Part shown: piece by piece, positions 15,054 to 22,950 of the stretch
Layout of the letters: each line of letters begins with the position of its first letter
Position numbering within the stretch: the first letter of the stretch is position 1
DNA from: Corynebacterium phoceense
GTDB taxonomy: Bacteria > Actinomycetota > Actinomycetes > Mycobacteriales > Mycobacteriaceae
DNA: 34,220 nucleotides
Direction of reading: 5' to 3'
Assembly: GCF_900092335.1 (NCBI RefSeq)
Contig: NZ_LT596208.1
Span: 908,232-942,451, forward strand
Translations under genes and position numbers: made by a program
Notes under the pieces: model-generated
What the model was told of the DNA's origin: nothing
Seen by the model: the letters and a program-made list of their open reading frames with translations, nothing else
Database searches by the model: none

Positions 15054-16637
15054 CTACCAGCGGCGGTCAGCCTGGTCGAAGAAGTCCACCTCGTGCCAAC
15101 ATGCCGCAAGGTAGGCGCGGGTGGCACGCGAGCGCGTGGCGGGGTCTGCGGCAGTGAGCGCTTCTTCGACGAGCGCGATGGCGGCGCGCACGCCGGTGAG
15201 GAATTCCTCGCCGCCGTATTGCGTGATCCAGGCGTTGTAGGGGTGCTCGGGCGAGTTCTGGGCCGCAAGGTGGAGGCCGACCTCAGCGTAGAGCCAGTAG
15301 CAGGGCAGGACCGCGGCAGCAGCGACGACGTAGTCGTCGGTGTGCGTCGTGGCGACAAGGAAGTCGGTGTAGGCGCTTGTCACCCGTGAAGGGGCGGTGA
15401 GCGCTGTGGAGGGGACCGTCGTGGTGTGGTGCGCAATCCAATCCTTGTGAAGGGACATCTCAATGGCGAGGCACTCGGCGGCACCCGAGGCCCAATGAAG
15501 CTGCGCGCCGGCGTCCGGTGCGAGGGCGGCTAAGCGCGCCAGCGCCTTCGAATACTGGTTGAGGTACTGCGCGTCCTGCGCCAGGTAAAAGGCGAAGTCC
15601 TCTTCGCGCAGCGTGCCGGTACCTAGCGCCTGGATGAAAGGCAGCTGCGTAATGGACTGCCAGGCGTCGCCGGTGAGTTCCCAGAGACGGGCCGTCTCCG
15701 GGCCCGCAGCGGAAACGTGGGGCGCGGGGGCGGCCGCAGTGCTCGTGACATCGCTGTAGAAGCGCGCCGGGACGGTGGAAGCTGCCGCCGCGAGGCGGCG
15801 GGCGCGGTGCCCATGGTCGACGGGGCCGTGGCCCTGGCCGACCTCAAGGGCGGCCGCGTGGGAGATGGCCTCGTGGAGCCAGCGGGTGGACCAGGAGAGG
15901 GCATCGGAAAGCGAGGCGCCGGCGCCGAGCCGGGTGGCCAACGCCGAGGAGAGGGAACACCCCGTGCCGTGGGTGTGCGGGGTGTCCACGCGCGGACAGG
16001 AGACGCGGTGGACGGCGCCGTCCGGGGTGACGACGGCGTTATCGGCGAGGTCGCCGCGCAGGTGCCCGCCCTTGACGATGACCGTGGTGCGGGTGTCGGC
16101 GGACCATGCGGTGGCGTGGGCGATGGCTTCCTCGAGCGTGGTGGCCTCGGCCGTCTGCGTGAGCACGGCGAGCTCCTTGAGGTTGGGCGTGACTACGGTG
16201 GCACGTGCGCACAGCTCGCGCACGGCGGCCTCCGCGTCGCGGTCGAGGAGGCGGTCGCCGCTCGTGGCCACCATGACGGGGTCGAGGACCACGGGCACGT
16301 CCGAGAGTTGGGCGAGAAAGCGTGAGACCTCCGCCACGATGGCGGCGCTGCCCAACATGCCAATCTTCACCGCGTCAATGGTGACGTCTGAGGCCACGGC
16401 GGTAAGCTGCGCGCGGAGGAACTCGACCGGCGGGGTGTGGACCTCGCGCACGCCCTGGGTATTCTGTGCGACGAGGGCGGTCACGGCGGACATGCCGTAG
16501 CCGCCTGCCGCGGCGATGGATTTGAGGTCTGCCTGGATGCCGGCCCCGCCCGTGGGGTCCGTTCCGGCGATGGAGAGTACGCGGGGTACTGCAGGAATGC
16601 GCGCCGAAGCAGGCGCGCCAATAACGGCGTCGTTCAC
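15054..16637 (-). CDS. thiD: Fused HMP/HMP-P kinase (ThiD) and TenA-type protein
   Basis: Thiamine biosynthesis/salvage fusion of 527 aa. Residues about 18-275 are ThiD, which phosphorylates hydroxymethylpyrimidine and its phosphate: VLSIAGTDPTGGAGIQADLK, AVTALVAQNTQGV, KIGMLGS, VLDPVMVATSGDRLL, TPNLKELAVL, VIVKGGH and the anion-hole motif HTHGTGCSLSSALA. After a linker, residues about 310-527 are TenA, which releases HMP from degraded thiamine: FYLAQDAQYLNQYSKALA, AAECLAIEMSLH, LPCYWLYAEVG (with the family Cys) and the terminal EVDFFDQADRRW. The start is GTG 16637, set by AAGGGA 5 nt upstream. It sits directly under a TPP riboswitch. There is no ThiE domain, unlike some other thiamine fusions. 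Confidence 0.94.
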   Translation of the reverse strand: MNDAVIGAPASARIPAVPRVLSIAGTDPTGGAGIQADLKSIAAAGGYGMSAVTALVAQNTQGVREVHTPPVEFLRAQLTAVASDVTIDAVKIGMLGSAAIVAEVSRFLAQLSDVPVVLDPVMVATSGDRLLDRDAEAAVRELCARATVVTPNLKELAVLTQTAEATTLEEAIAHATAWSADTRTTVIVKGGHLRGDLADNAVVTPDGAVHRVSCPRVDTPHTHGTGCSLSSALATRLGAGASLSDALSWSTRWLHEAISHAAALEVGQGHGPVDHGHRARRLAAAASTVPARFYSDVTSTAAAPAPHVSAAGPETARLWELTGDAWQSITQLPFIQALGTGTLREEDFAFYLAQDAQYLNQYSKALARLAALAPDAGAQLHWASGAAECLAIEMSLHKDWIAHHTTTVPSTALTAPSRVTSAYTDFLVATTHTDDYVVAAAAVLPCYWLYAEVGLHLAAQNSPEHPYNAWITQYGGEEFLTGVRAAIALVEEALTAADPATRSRATRAYLAACWHEVDFFDQADRRW

Positions 16638-16724
16638 AACGATCCCTTCGCTAGTTCTAACTCAGTGCAGGTTCGATGGGTGTTATCTCAGCCGCGGCTT
16701 CGAGCCTTGGCACCCCATGTTGCG
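16635..16724 (-). promoter_or_regulatory. TPP (THI-box) riboswitch overlapping the thiD start codon
   Basis: On the minus strand the conserved THI-box elements occur in order: GGGGTGCC (about 16716-16709), GGCTGAGA (to 16686), ACACCC, GAACCTG (16674-16668), and AGCGAAGGGA (16652-16643). This is the complete aptamer consensus, with P3 formed by AAGGCTCGAAGCCG. The SD AAGGGA (16648-16643) is inside the aptamer core. The closing helix P1 can form between CGCAAC (16724-16719) and GTTGTG (16640-16635), which contains the GTG start codon. Binding of TPP should therefore block translation initiation directly, with no separate expression platform. The existence of the riboswitch is clear; the P1 assignment is my pairing. 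Confidence 0.93.
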
Positions 16725-16771
16725 CTCTCGACACTAACAAAGGACCGTAGGTGTGTGCGCGGTTTTGGGCA

Positions 16772-16808
16772 TAAAAATCCCCCGTTCGCGATACAGCGAG
16801 ACGGGGGA
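16772..16808 (-). terminator. Rho-independent terminator of ndh
   Basis: On the minus strand, CCCCCGTCTCGC pairs with GCGAACGGGGG (imperfect inner part) and is followed by ATTTTTATG. It lies 20 nt past the ndh stop and separates ndh from the thiD riboswitch transcript. Confidence 0.88.
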
Positions 16809-16827
16809 ATGATGGGGAAGAGAAGAC

Positions 16828-18168
16828 TTACGCGTCCTTGCCCATCTTGTTGCGGGCCAAACGCTGCTGGTCCGTGATTGCGAGGTTGCCGCGGACCGGG
16901 GAGACGGCATTGATGAGCCAGTTGAGGGCCACGATGGCGCGGGAACGGAAGCCGACGAGGTATGCGACGTGGAGAGCCAGCCAGGCGATCCATGCCGGGA
17001 AGCCGGTCATTTCGGTCTTGCCCATCTTCACCACAGCGTTGAAGCGGGAGATGACGGCCATGGAGCCCTTATCGAAGTAGTCGAAGGCCTCCTTTTCGTT
17101 GGCAGTGGACTCCTCATCCAGCTTGGCCTCGATGAGCTTGGCAGCGTGTGCGCCACCCTGCATGGCGACCTGTGCCAGGCCCGGCAGACGGTTAAGACCC
17201 ATCATGTCGCCGATGACGTAGACGTTGGAGTACTCGCCCAGGGTGAGGTCCTCGTTAACCGGGACGCGGCCTGCGCGGTCGGTCTCGACGCCAGCTTGTT
17301 CGGCAACCATCTTGCCCAGCGGGGAAGCGGCAACACCGGCGGACCAGATCTTGACGCCAGCCTCGATGGTGGTCTCCTGTTCGGTCTTCATGTCCTTGTA
17401 GGTCACGGACTTCTCGTCCACGTTGGTGACCATGGCGTTGAGGCGTACGTCGACGCCCAGCTTCTCCAGCGTGCGCTGTGCTTTGCGGCCCAAGCGCTTG
17501 CCGAACGGCGGCAGGACCTGCGGTGCACCGTCGAGGAGGTAAATCTTCGCAGACGACGGCGAGAAGTTGGAGAACTGGCCGTTGAAGGAGCGCTTGGCCA
17601 TCTCTGCGATCTGGCCGGTGAGCTCGACGCCGGTCGGGCCAGCACCGACGATGACGAAGGTGAGGAGCTTCTCGCGCTCAGCCGGGTCATCGGTCAGCTC
17701 TGCCTTCTCGAAGGCGGCAATGATGTTGGCGCGCAGCTCGAGCGCGTCATCCAGGGTCTTCATGCCCGGCGCGAACTCGGCGAAGTGGTCGTTGCCGAAG
17801 TAGGACTGGCCAGCGCCAGCGGCGACGATGAGGGAGTCGTACTCGAAGGTGCGCTCGGTGTTGTCCAGAGCCGCGGTGACGGTCTGGGCTTTGATGTCGA
17901 TGTCCGTCACGTTGCCGTTGACGAAGTGGGCGTTGTCCTGGTCGCGCAGAATCTGGCGGGTGGACGGAGCGATCTCGCCGGAGGAGACGAGGCCGGTGGC
18001 TACCTGGTAGAGCATCGGCTGGAACAGGTGGTGGTTCTTCTTGTCGATGAGCGTGACGTCAACATCAGCGTTCTTCAAGGACTTGACGGCGTTTAAGCCG
18101 CCGAAGCCTGCACCAATAACGACGACGTGGTGGCGGCCGCCGTTGGGACGGAAAGCGTTCTCAGCCAT
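16828..18168 (-). CDS. ndh: Type II NADH:quinone oxidoreductase (NDH-2)
   Basis: Non-proton-pumping NADH dehydrogenase of 446 aa with bound FAD, peripheral on the cytoplasmic side of the membrane, feeding electrons to menaquinone. The first Rossmann motif VVVIGAGFGGLNAVKSL (FAD) lies near residues 15-31, followed by LIDKKNHHLFQPMLYQVATG. The second, FVIVGAGPTGVELTGQIAE, binds NADH. YVIGDMMGLNRLPGLAQVAMQGG is the flavin-site segment. The C-terminal part (about 385-430) is amphipathic/hydrophobic (WIAWLALHVAYLVGFRSR) and anchors the enzyme. The ATG 18168 start fits; the upstream AGAGG is rather far. It has its own terminator. Confidence 0.95.
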   Translation of the reverse strand: MAENAFRPNGGRHHVVVIGAGFGGLNAVKSLKNADVDVTLIDKKNHHLFQPMLYQVATGLVSSGEIAPSTRQILRDQDNAHFVNGNVTDIDIKAQTVTAALDNTERTFEYDSLIVAAGAGQSYFGNDHFAEFAPGMKTLDDALELRANIIAAFEKAELTDDPAEREKLLTFVIVGAGPTGVELTGQIAEMAKRSFNGQFSNFSPSSAKIYLLDGAPQVLPPFGKRLGRKAQRTLEKLGVDVRLNAMVTNVDEKSVTYKDMKTEQETTIEAGVKIWSAGVAASPLGKMVAEQAGVETDRAGRVPVNEDLTLGEYSNVYVIGDMMGLNRLPGLAQVAMQGGAHAAKLIEAKLDEESTANEKEAFDYFDKGSMAVISRFNAVVKMGKTEMTGFPAWIAWLALHVAYLVGFRSRAIVALNWLINAVSPVRGNLAITDQQRLARNKMGKDA

Positions 18169-18371
18169 GTGTGAGTAAAACCTCTCTTGTAAAGATATAC
18201 AGCCGTGTTTTTAGCTACCCGGCTAGTGTAATAGGTTGCTCCTTGGTCGGCATAGTTTAGGTCACAAAATACTCCGGGCGCGCGGCCCCGCCTGGGCGCT
18301 GTGGCGCTCTGCGCCGCTTAAACTGGCGGGTATTGTCCGTCGTTCGCCGGTTCTAATGAGTAAGGGGCACC

Positions 18372-19655
18372 GTGAGCCATTCCCATCTTGACGCCATTGA
18401 TGCGCAGCTGTGGCCAGGCGTGGCGGAGGTGCCCGTTCCTCGCTTTGGCGCGTGGCGTGCCCGGCGCGCGGAGGCTCAGTTTGCGCAGGCCTGCGACGCG
18501 GCGGGACTGGTACTAGAGGGCGCTGACGCTGACCTGCGGGTCGCGCATGACGCGCTCTTCGACCGCCTCGCGCACGGCGGCTGGGTAGGCTTCGCGGAGT
18601 CCTATCTCGCCGGAGAGTGGACGACGCCGGACTCCGCGCATCTCGTGCGTGTCCTCAAGCGCCTGCTCGGTGCTGGGTACGCACCCAAGACCCCCGCAGT
18701 GCCCGAATCGCCCGCGACGGGCGGGGAGCTGCCCACAGAGCTGGTAAAGCTCTACGCCGGGGATCGCGTGAGCCACCAGGGCGGAATTTTTTCCACGGGC
18801 GTGCCGACGACGGTTCGCGAGTCAGTGCCGGCCTATGAGCGCTCCGGCGCCAAGGAGCACTTCGTCGACGTCACCCATCTGTCGGAGCCCACCGCCGTCG
18901 ACCGCGAGGATTTGCGCTCCGCCCAAGAGCGCGCCGCAGCCTGGCTTGCTGATGCCACCCGTGTCGGCGCCGGCTCCCACGTCCTGGTTTTCCCGGCGAC
19001 GGGTCTCCAGGCCGCCGTTCAGGCGGCCGAGCGCCGCGCTGTCGTCGATATTCTTACGGCTGACCCCGAGCGTGCCGAGGCCGTCCGCGAGCATCTCGTG
19101 CTCGCTGGCGTCTCTGACAACGTGGCCTGCCAAGATATCGAGCACCTCGTGCCGAGCCCGCAGGAATGGCGCGGTCGGTATGACGCGATCATCTCCATCG
19201 AGGCCCTGGAATCCCTGGGCAGTCGGGAGCGTGGACGCTACGTGCAGGCCATCGACCGGCTTCTCGATGCCAGCGGCCGCGCCGTGATCCAAACGACCGT
19301 CGCCACGGAGCAGATGACCGGCCCCGGTCGCGACGCGCTGCAGGCGCTCAAGGCCTACGTGTGGCCCGGTCTTGGCCTGCTCACCGTCCCCGAGATCAAC
19401 AAGTTGGTCGAGCGTAGCACCGGCCTGCGCATTGTGGCCCAGACCCACACCGGACCGCACTACCGAGAGTCTCTCGAGCAGGAGCGCTCCTTCTTCGTGG
19501 GCCACCTCCGCGAGGCCGCCGCCGCCGGCTTCGACCCGGTCTACCGCCGCCTGTGGACCTATCAATTCGCGCTGCGCGAGGCGCTCTTCGCGCTCGGCAT
19601 GGCGGACTCCGTCCAGTTCACGCTCGTCCACCGCAATCGCGGCGGCCGCCGTTAG
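18372..19655 (+). CDS. Cyclopropane-fatty-acyl-phospholipid-synthase-like protein with degraded SAM site
   Basis: 427 aa, matching the corynebacterial neighbour of ndh usually annotated as a cyclopropane-fatty-acid synthase (ufaA in C. glutamicum, from memory). Family architecture is kept: an N-terminal CFA domain (GGWVGFAESYLAGEWTTPD), a central Rossmann-like part and a C-terminal segment (PGLGLLTVPEINKLVER, then TGPHYRESLEQ, RLWTYQFALREALF). The SAM-binding loop, normally VLEIGCGWGG, reads HVLVFPATGLQ (near residues 203-213), and the catalytic HYD...YSCAYF region is replaced. It may be inactive as a methyltransferase or have another role. GTG 18372 has AAGGGG 5 nt upstream. It is convergent with the MFS remnant. 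Confidence 0.75.
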   Translation: MSHSHLDAIDAQLWPGVAEVPVPRFGAWRARRAEAQFAQACDAAGLVLEGADADLRVAHDALFDRLAHGGWVGFAESYLAGEWTTPDSAHLVRVLKRLLGAGYAPKTPAVPESPATGGELPTELVKLYAGDRVSHQGGIFSTGVPTTVRESVPAYERSGAKEHFVDVTHLSEPTAVDREDLRSAQERAAAWLADATRVGAGSHVLVFPATGLQAAVQAAERRAVVDILTADPERAEAVREHLVLAGVSDNVACQDIEHLVPSPQEWRGRYDAIISIEALESLGSRERGRYVQAIDRLLDASGRAVIQTTVATEQMTGPGRDALQALKAYVWPGLGLLTVPEINKLVERSTGLRIVAQTHTGPHYRESLEQERSFFVGHLREAAAAGFDPVYRRLWTYQFALREALFALGMADSVQFTLVHRNRGGRR

Positions 19656-19678
19656 GCCAGCCGAGCTCGCACACGAGA

Positions 19679-19708
19679 AATCCCCCGCGCTCCTGTTCGC
19701 GGGGGATT
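19679..19708. terminator. Bidirectional terminator between the CFA-like gene and the MFS gene
   Basis: AATCCCCCGCG (19679-19689) and CGCGGGGGATT (19698-19708) form a perfect 11-bp stem with an 8-nt loop. It lies 23 nt after one stop and 22 nt after the other. Confidence 0.88.
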
Positions 19709-19729
19709 GGTCTGTGCGGAGTGTGGGGT

Positions 19730-20962
19730 TTAGACCTCGGTGAGGTCGACCTTGCTCATCTCGCGCATCGCGATGATAGCGACCAGGGAGAGGGCGGAGA
19801 CGATGATGAGGTAGTAGCCGACGGCGGCGACACCCTGCGTCTTCACCAGCCAGGTGGCGATGAATGGCGCAACCGCAGCGCCCAGGATGGAGGAGACGTT
19901 GTACGCGATACCGGAGCAGGTGTAGCGGACGTTGGTCGGGAACAGCTCAGGCAGGACCGCAGACATCGGACCGAAGATGAGGCCCATGATGAACATGCCG
20001 AGCGTGAGGAAGGCCAGGACGGAACCGGTGGTCGCCGTTTCGATGTCTAGGAAGAACGGGAACGTGAAGCCGAAGGCTATCATGATGGCGGAGGTCACCG
20101 TGAGGACCGGCTTGCGGCCATACTTATCAGCCAGCAGCGAGGCGACAGGGATGCCGACTATGAAGGCGAAGATGGAGATCAGCTGGATTTCCAGGAACTG
20201 GATGTACGGGATGTTCAGGCCCAGGCCTTTGGAGCTATCGCCGATGCCGTAGGACAGGATCCAGGTGGTGACCAGGTAGAACAGCGTGTAGCAGGACACC
20301 ATGACGAAGGTGCCGATGAGGGTGGGGAGCCATGCAGTCTTGAAAACCTCGAGGATGGGGGACTTGGCCTTCTTGCCGGAGTCCACAGCCTGCTGGAAGA
20401 CCGGAGTTTCTTCCAGCTTCAGGCGGACGTAGAGGCCGATGAGGACCATCACCGCAGAGCTCAGGAACGGCAGGCGCCAGCCCCACTCCATGAACGTGCC
20501 CGTCGTGTCGCCACGGTGGTAGTCCATGGTGGCGACCAAGGTGAGGAAGAAGCCATTAGCGAGAAAGAAGCCGAACGGGGCGCCGAACTGCGGCCACATG
20601 GCGGCCTTCGCACGCTTGCCGTCTTCGGCGGTCTCGGAGGCCAGCAGGGCCGCTCCGGACCACTCGCCGCCCAGGCCCAGGCCCTGGCAGAAGCGCATGA
20701 GCGCCAGCAGCGCTGGTGCAAGGATGCCCGCGGTGGCGTAGGTGGGAAGGATGCCGATGATGAAGGTGGCGATACCCATGGTGAGCAGCGCGCCCACCAG
20801 GGTGGCCTTGCGGCCGATGCGGTCACCGAAGTGGCCGAAGACGACCGAGCCCAGCGGGCGGGCAACGAACGCGAGGCCAAAGGTGGCGAAGGACTGGAGC
20901 AGTGCAATCGTGGGGTCTTCCGTCTTCGGGAAGAAGAGGTAGGGGAACACGGCGACTGCGGT
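19730..20962 (-). pseudogene. MFS metabolite:H+ symporter, N-terminus removed by the phage insertion
   Basis: Member of the metabolite:H+ symporter branch of the MFS (ProP/ShiA-like). About 410 residues remain, with helices 2-12 and the loop signatures GHFGDRIGRKATLVG (between helices 2 and 3), RFCQGLGLGGEWSGAALL, ADKYGRKPVL and PELFPTNVRYTCSGIAYN. Family members begin with about 30-50 further residues holding helix 1 (…YDFxxYGTAA…). Here the family-like reading starts at TAVAVFPYLFFP, with an in-frame TAA at 20969-20971 that lies in foreign DNA. A GTG at 20950 could still start a shortened protein, but loss of helix 1 makes transport unlikely. The substrate of the intact protein is unknown. 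Confidence 0.85.
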
Positions 20963-20974
20963 GTTCGTTTATAG

Positions 20975-20980
20975 TATATT
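20975..20980 (+). promoter_or_regulatory. -10 element of the integrase gene, leaderless configuration
   Basis: TATATT, then GAGACTC (7 nt), then ATG 20988; TATAGT at 20970-20975 overlaps it. There is no SD. It lies at the presumed attL junction, so the int promoter is inside the attachment region. Confidence 0.55.
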
Positions 20981-20987
20981 GAGACTC

Positions 20988-22430
20988 ATGCGAGTACTAG
21001 GACGAATCAGACTATCCCGAGACTCAGAAGAGTCTACCTCGGTTGTACGCCAGCGAGAAGCCATAGAAGCCTGGGCAAAGATGCAAGGACACGAGATTGT
21101 AGCCTGGGCAGAAGACGTAGAGGTCTCCGGCTCACTCAATCCCTTTGAAACACCAGAGCTAGGTAAATACCTGACAGAAGAACGAGCCGGCGAATGGGAC
21201 ATACTCGTAGCCTGGAAGCTAGACCGAGTAGCCAGAAACGCAATTGGAATCAACCAACTCTTCGGTTGGCTCCTGGAACATAACAAATCAATCGCCACAG
21301 TCGAAGAACAACTTGACCTCTCTAACTGGGTAGGGCGAATGGTAGCAAGTGTCCTGTCAGGGGTTGCCGAAGGCGAACTCGAAGCAATTAAGGCCCGTGT
21401 ACGGTCTTCTCAAAAGAAACTACGAGAGACAGGCCGATGGCAGGGAGGGACACCGCCATATGGCTACAAGCCCTCAAAGCTCCCCTCTGGAGGTTGGGAG
21501 CTTGTCCTAGATCCAGACGAGCAAATAATCCTCCAGTCCATGATCCAGGAAGCTCTCAAAGGAGTCTCAGCTAACTCGATAGCCAAGAAGCTTAATGAGA
21601 ACGGCATTCCAACAATGACCGAGGCGCGCTACGGCAAGAAAACCAACAAAGGTTGGGACGGTGCCAGTGTCAGAAGAATCCTCCGGTCCAAAGCTCTACT
21701 TGGCTGGACCACCTATAAATCCAAGCCTCTCCTGGACGAAGTAGGGAAACCAATCCTCAAAGGTCCACCATCGATTACGATTGAGGACTTTACAAAGCTC
21801 CAGGGGCTTATGGAGAAAAGGTCTCACCGTCAGCGCCCAGGGCAAACCAGCCCATTGCTCGGAGTTTTATTCTGCCCAAAGTGCCACAAACAAATGCACA
21901 TTCGCAGGCTTACTAAAACACCAAGAGTCTATAGGTCATACTACTGTGACAACGGCTGTCTACAACACGCACTTAATGCTGACGTTATCGAAAGTATTAT
22001 CGAAGAACAATTCCATATTGAGCTTGGTAAATACCCGGTTATGGTAAAGAAGACCACACCAGGAATCAACACAGCTGTAGAATACAAGGAAACCAAAGAA
22101 GCCTACGACGAGCTAGTTTCCTACCTCTCACAGGCAACCTCAAAAGCTGCCAGGGAATCCTTGTTCAAACAATTAGACCTCCTCGGAGACAAACTCGAAG
22201 CCTTAGAGGCAACCAATCAAGAAGACGTGGACCATTGGGAGGAGACAGGAGAGACCTACGCTGAAGCCTGGGATAGAATGACCACCGAAGAACGCAGACT
22301 GTTTCTAATTAGCATCGGAGTTCGAGTGGAAGCCGAGCAACTCAATCGAGGTACACGACACGCTCCAGGACTTGTAGATTTTGAGCTCTTTGTACCCCAG
22401 GATCTCCAAACTGTACTGAATGAAAAATGA
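20988..22430 (+). CDS. Large serine recombinase (phage integrase)
   Basis: Site-specific integrase of 480 aa in the large serine family (phiC31/Bxb1 type), joining attP and attB through a serine-DNA intermediate. The catalytic domain includes GRIRLSRDSEES (nucleophile Ser10), ILVAWKLDRVARN (72-84, with catalytic Arg80) and GEGELEA-like EGELEAIKAR before helix E. The recombinase domain runs about 155-270 (PPYGYKPSK...). The zinc ribbon is C296, C299, C320 and C324. A coiled-coil segment follows (about 360-415), then the tail. All elements of an active integrase are present. The ATG at 20988 was chosen over an in-frame GTG at 20961, which would lie within MFS-derived and promoter DNA. Confidence 0.95.
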   Translation: MRVLGRIRLSRDSEESTSVVRQREAIEAWAKMQGHEIVAWAEDVEVSGSLNPFETPELGKYLTEERAGEWDILVAWKLDRVARNAIGINQLFGWLLEHNKSIATVEEQLDLSNWVGRMVASVLSGVAEGELEAIKARVRSSQKKLRETGRWQGGTPPYGYKPSKLPSGGWELVLDPDEQIILQSMIQEALKGVSANSIAKKLNENGIPTMTEARYGKKTNKGWDGASVRRILRSKALLGWTTYKSKPLLDEVGKPILKGPPSITIEDFTKLQGLMEKRSHRQRPGQTSPLLGVLFCPKCHKQMHIRRLTKTPRVYRSYYCDNGCLQHALNADVIESIIEEQFHIELGKYPVMVKKTTPGINTAVEYKETKEAYDELVSYLSQATSKAARESLFKQLDLLGDKLEALEATNQEDVDHWEETGETYAEAWDRMTTEERRLFLISIGVRVEAEQLNRGTRHAPGLVDFELFVPQDLQTVLNEK

Positions 22431-22436
22431 CAAAAG

Positions 22437-22456
22437 CTCCCTCCTTCGGGAGGGGG
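22437..22456 (+). terminator. Hairpin with TTCG loop after int
   Basis: CCCTCC-TTCG-GGAGGG (22439-22454), a very stable tetraloop hairpin starting 9 nt after the int stop. Only a short T tract follows. Confidence 0.65.
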
Positions 22457-22465
22457 TTATGTCTA

Positions 22466-22714
22466 CTATGAGGTGTGTAAGGAAGGGGTACTGCCGCTCG
22501 GAGGGGTAGACGAACCGACCGAATACTCACCCTTGCCTGGGTCATCAACTTCCTTAAGAACAAAGGAAGTTTCGTATTGGTCGATTTCAACGCCAGACGG
22601 AATAACTGTGCCAGAATTTACGAGCACCGGAGAATCATCGGCTCCGTAGTATCGAATTGACTTACTACAGGTAGCACGATTCTTTAATCGAATACGAGGT
22701 GGTCTGAAACAGAC
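22466..22714 (-). pseudogene. Protein-coding relic of unknown phage protein
   Basis: An 82-codon open frame on the minus strand with no usable early start. It begins just after an in-frame TAG and its first GTG is about 30 codons in. The reading looks like real protein (RYYGADDSPVLVNSGTVIP, then IDQYETSFVLKEVDDPGKGE, ending in a Ser/Pro/Gly-rich tail) and stops at 22466, just past the int terminator. I read it as the 3' end of a gene that has lost its start, or a gene needing a frameshift. I do not recognise the family. Confidence 0.4.
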
Positions 22715-22950
22715 CTAAAGGGACTGGCAAGCTACCTCAATGCACAGGTGACTATCGTCGCTTAGAGTTTGAAATTTCGCGGGGTGGGGTTATTATTAGT
22801 ACACGAGTTCGAAACTCTACCTCTTTGATATATCAAAGGCATGAGCAAGATGTGCTTAAGTTGACTTATGGCATAATATAGTTTGTAACGTAAAAGCCTA
22901 ACTTTGAATGGAAGGAACCTCCGGGCCACGGGCACCCGGCGACTAAGCGC
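22715..22950 (+). promoter_or_regulatory. Phage regulatory region with dyads upstream of the HTH gene
   Basis: AT-rich stretch. AGAGTTT (22764-22770) and AAACTCT (22812-22818) form a separated inverted repeat, and GAGTT-CGA-AACTC lies inside its right arm. A perfect 16-bp palindrome CTTTGATATATCAAAG occupies 22823-22838. A + strand promoter is likely just after it: TTGACT (22861-22866), 17 nt, TGTAAC (22884-22889), with TAATAT (22874-22879) as an alternative -10. This has the shape of an operator-promoter region of a phage control switch. Confidence 0.5.
22908..22946 (+). CDS. Possible 12-codon leader peptide before the HTH gene
   Basis: The frame from ATG 22908 reads MEGTSGPRAPGD and stops at TAA 22944-22946, four bases before the ATG of the HTH gene, which has no SD of its own. 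The leader is GC-rich unlike the DNA around it and can fold (CCGGG 22921-22925 with CCCGG 22935-22939). Termination-reinitiation coupling would explain how the HTH gene is translated. No SD precedes the leader ORF either, so this is tentative. Confidence 0.3.
   Translation: MEGTSGPRAPGD

Noticed and set aside
16969..18096. 375-codon + strand frame antisense to ndh
   Set aside because: The minus strand encodes a textbook NDH-2; the + frame has no domain and is a compositional shadow.
18245..18262. GlxR/CRP site upstream of ndh
   Set aside because: Only the TGTGA half and the central TA match; the second half-site is absent.
22801..22817. tRNA T-arm-like GAGTTCGAAACTC
   Set aside because: Only 3 bp flank a TTCGAAA-like loop, and no acceptor, D-arm or anticodon stem can be placed around it; it is part of the phage dyads.
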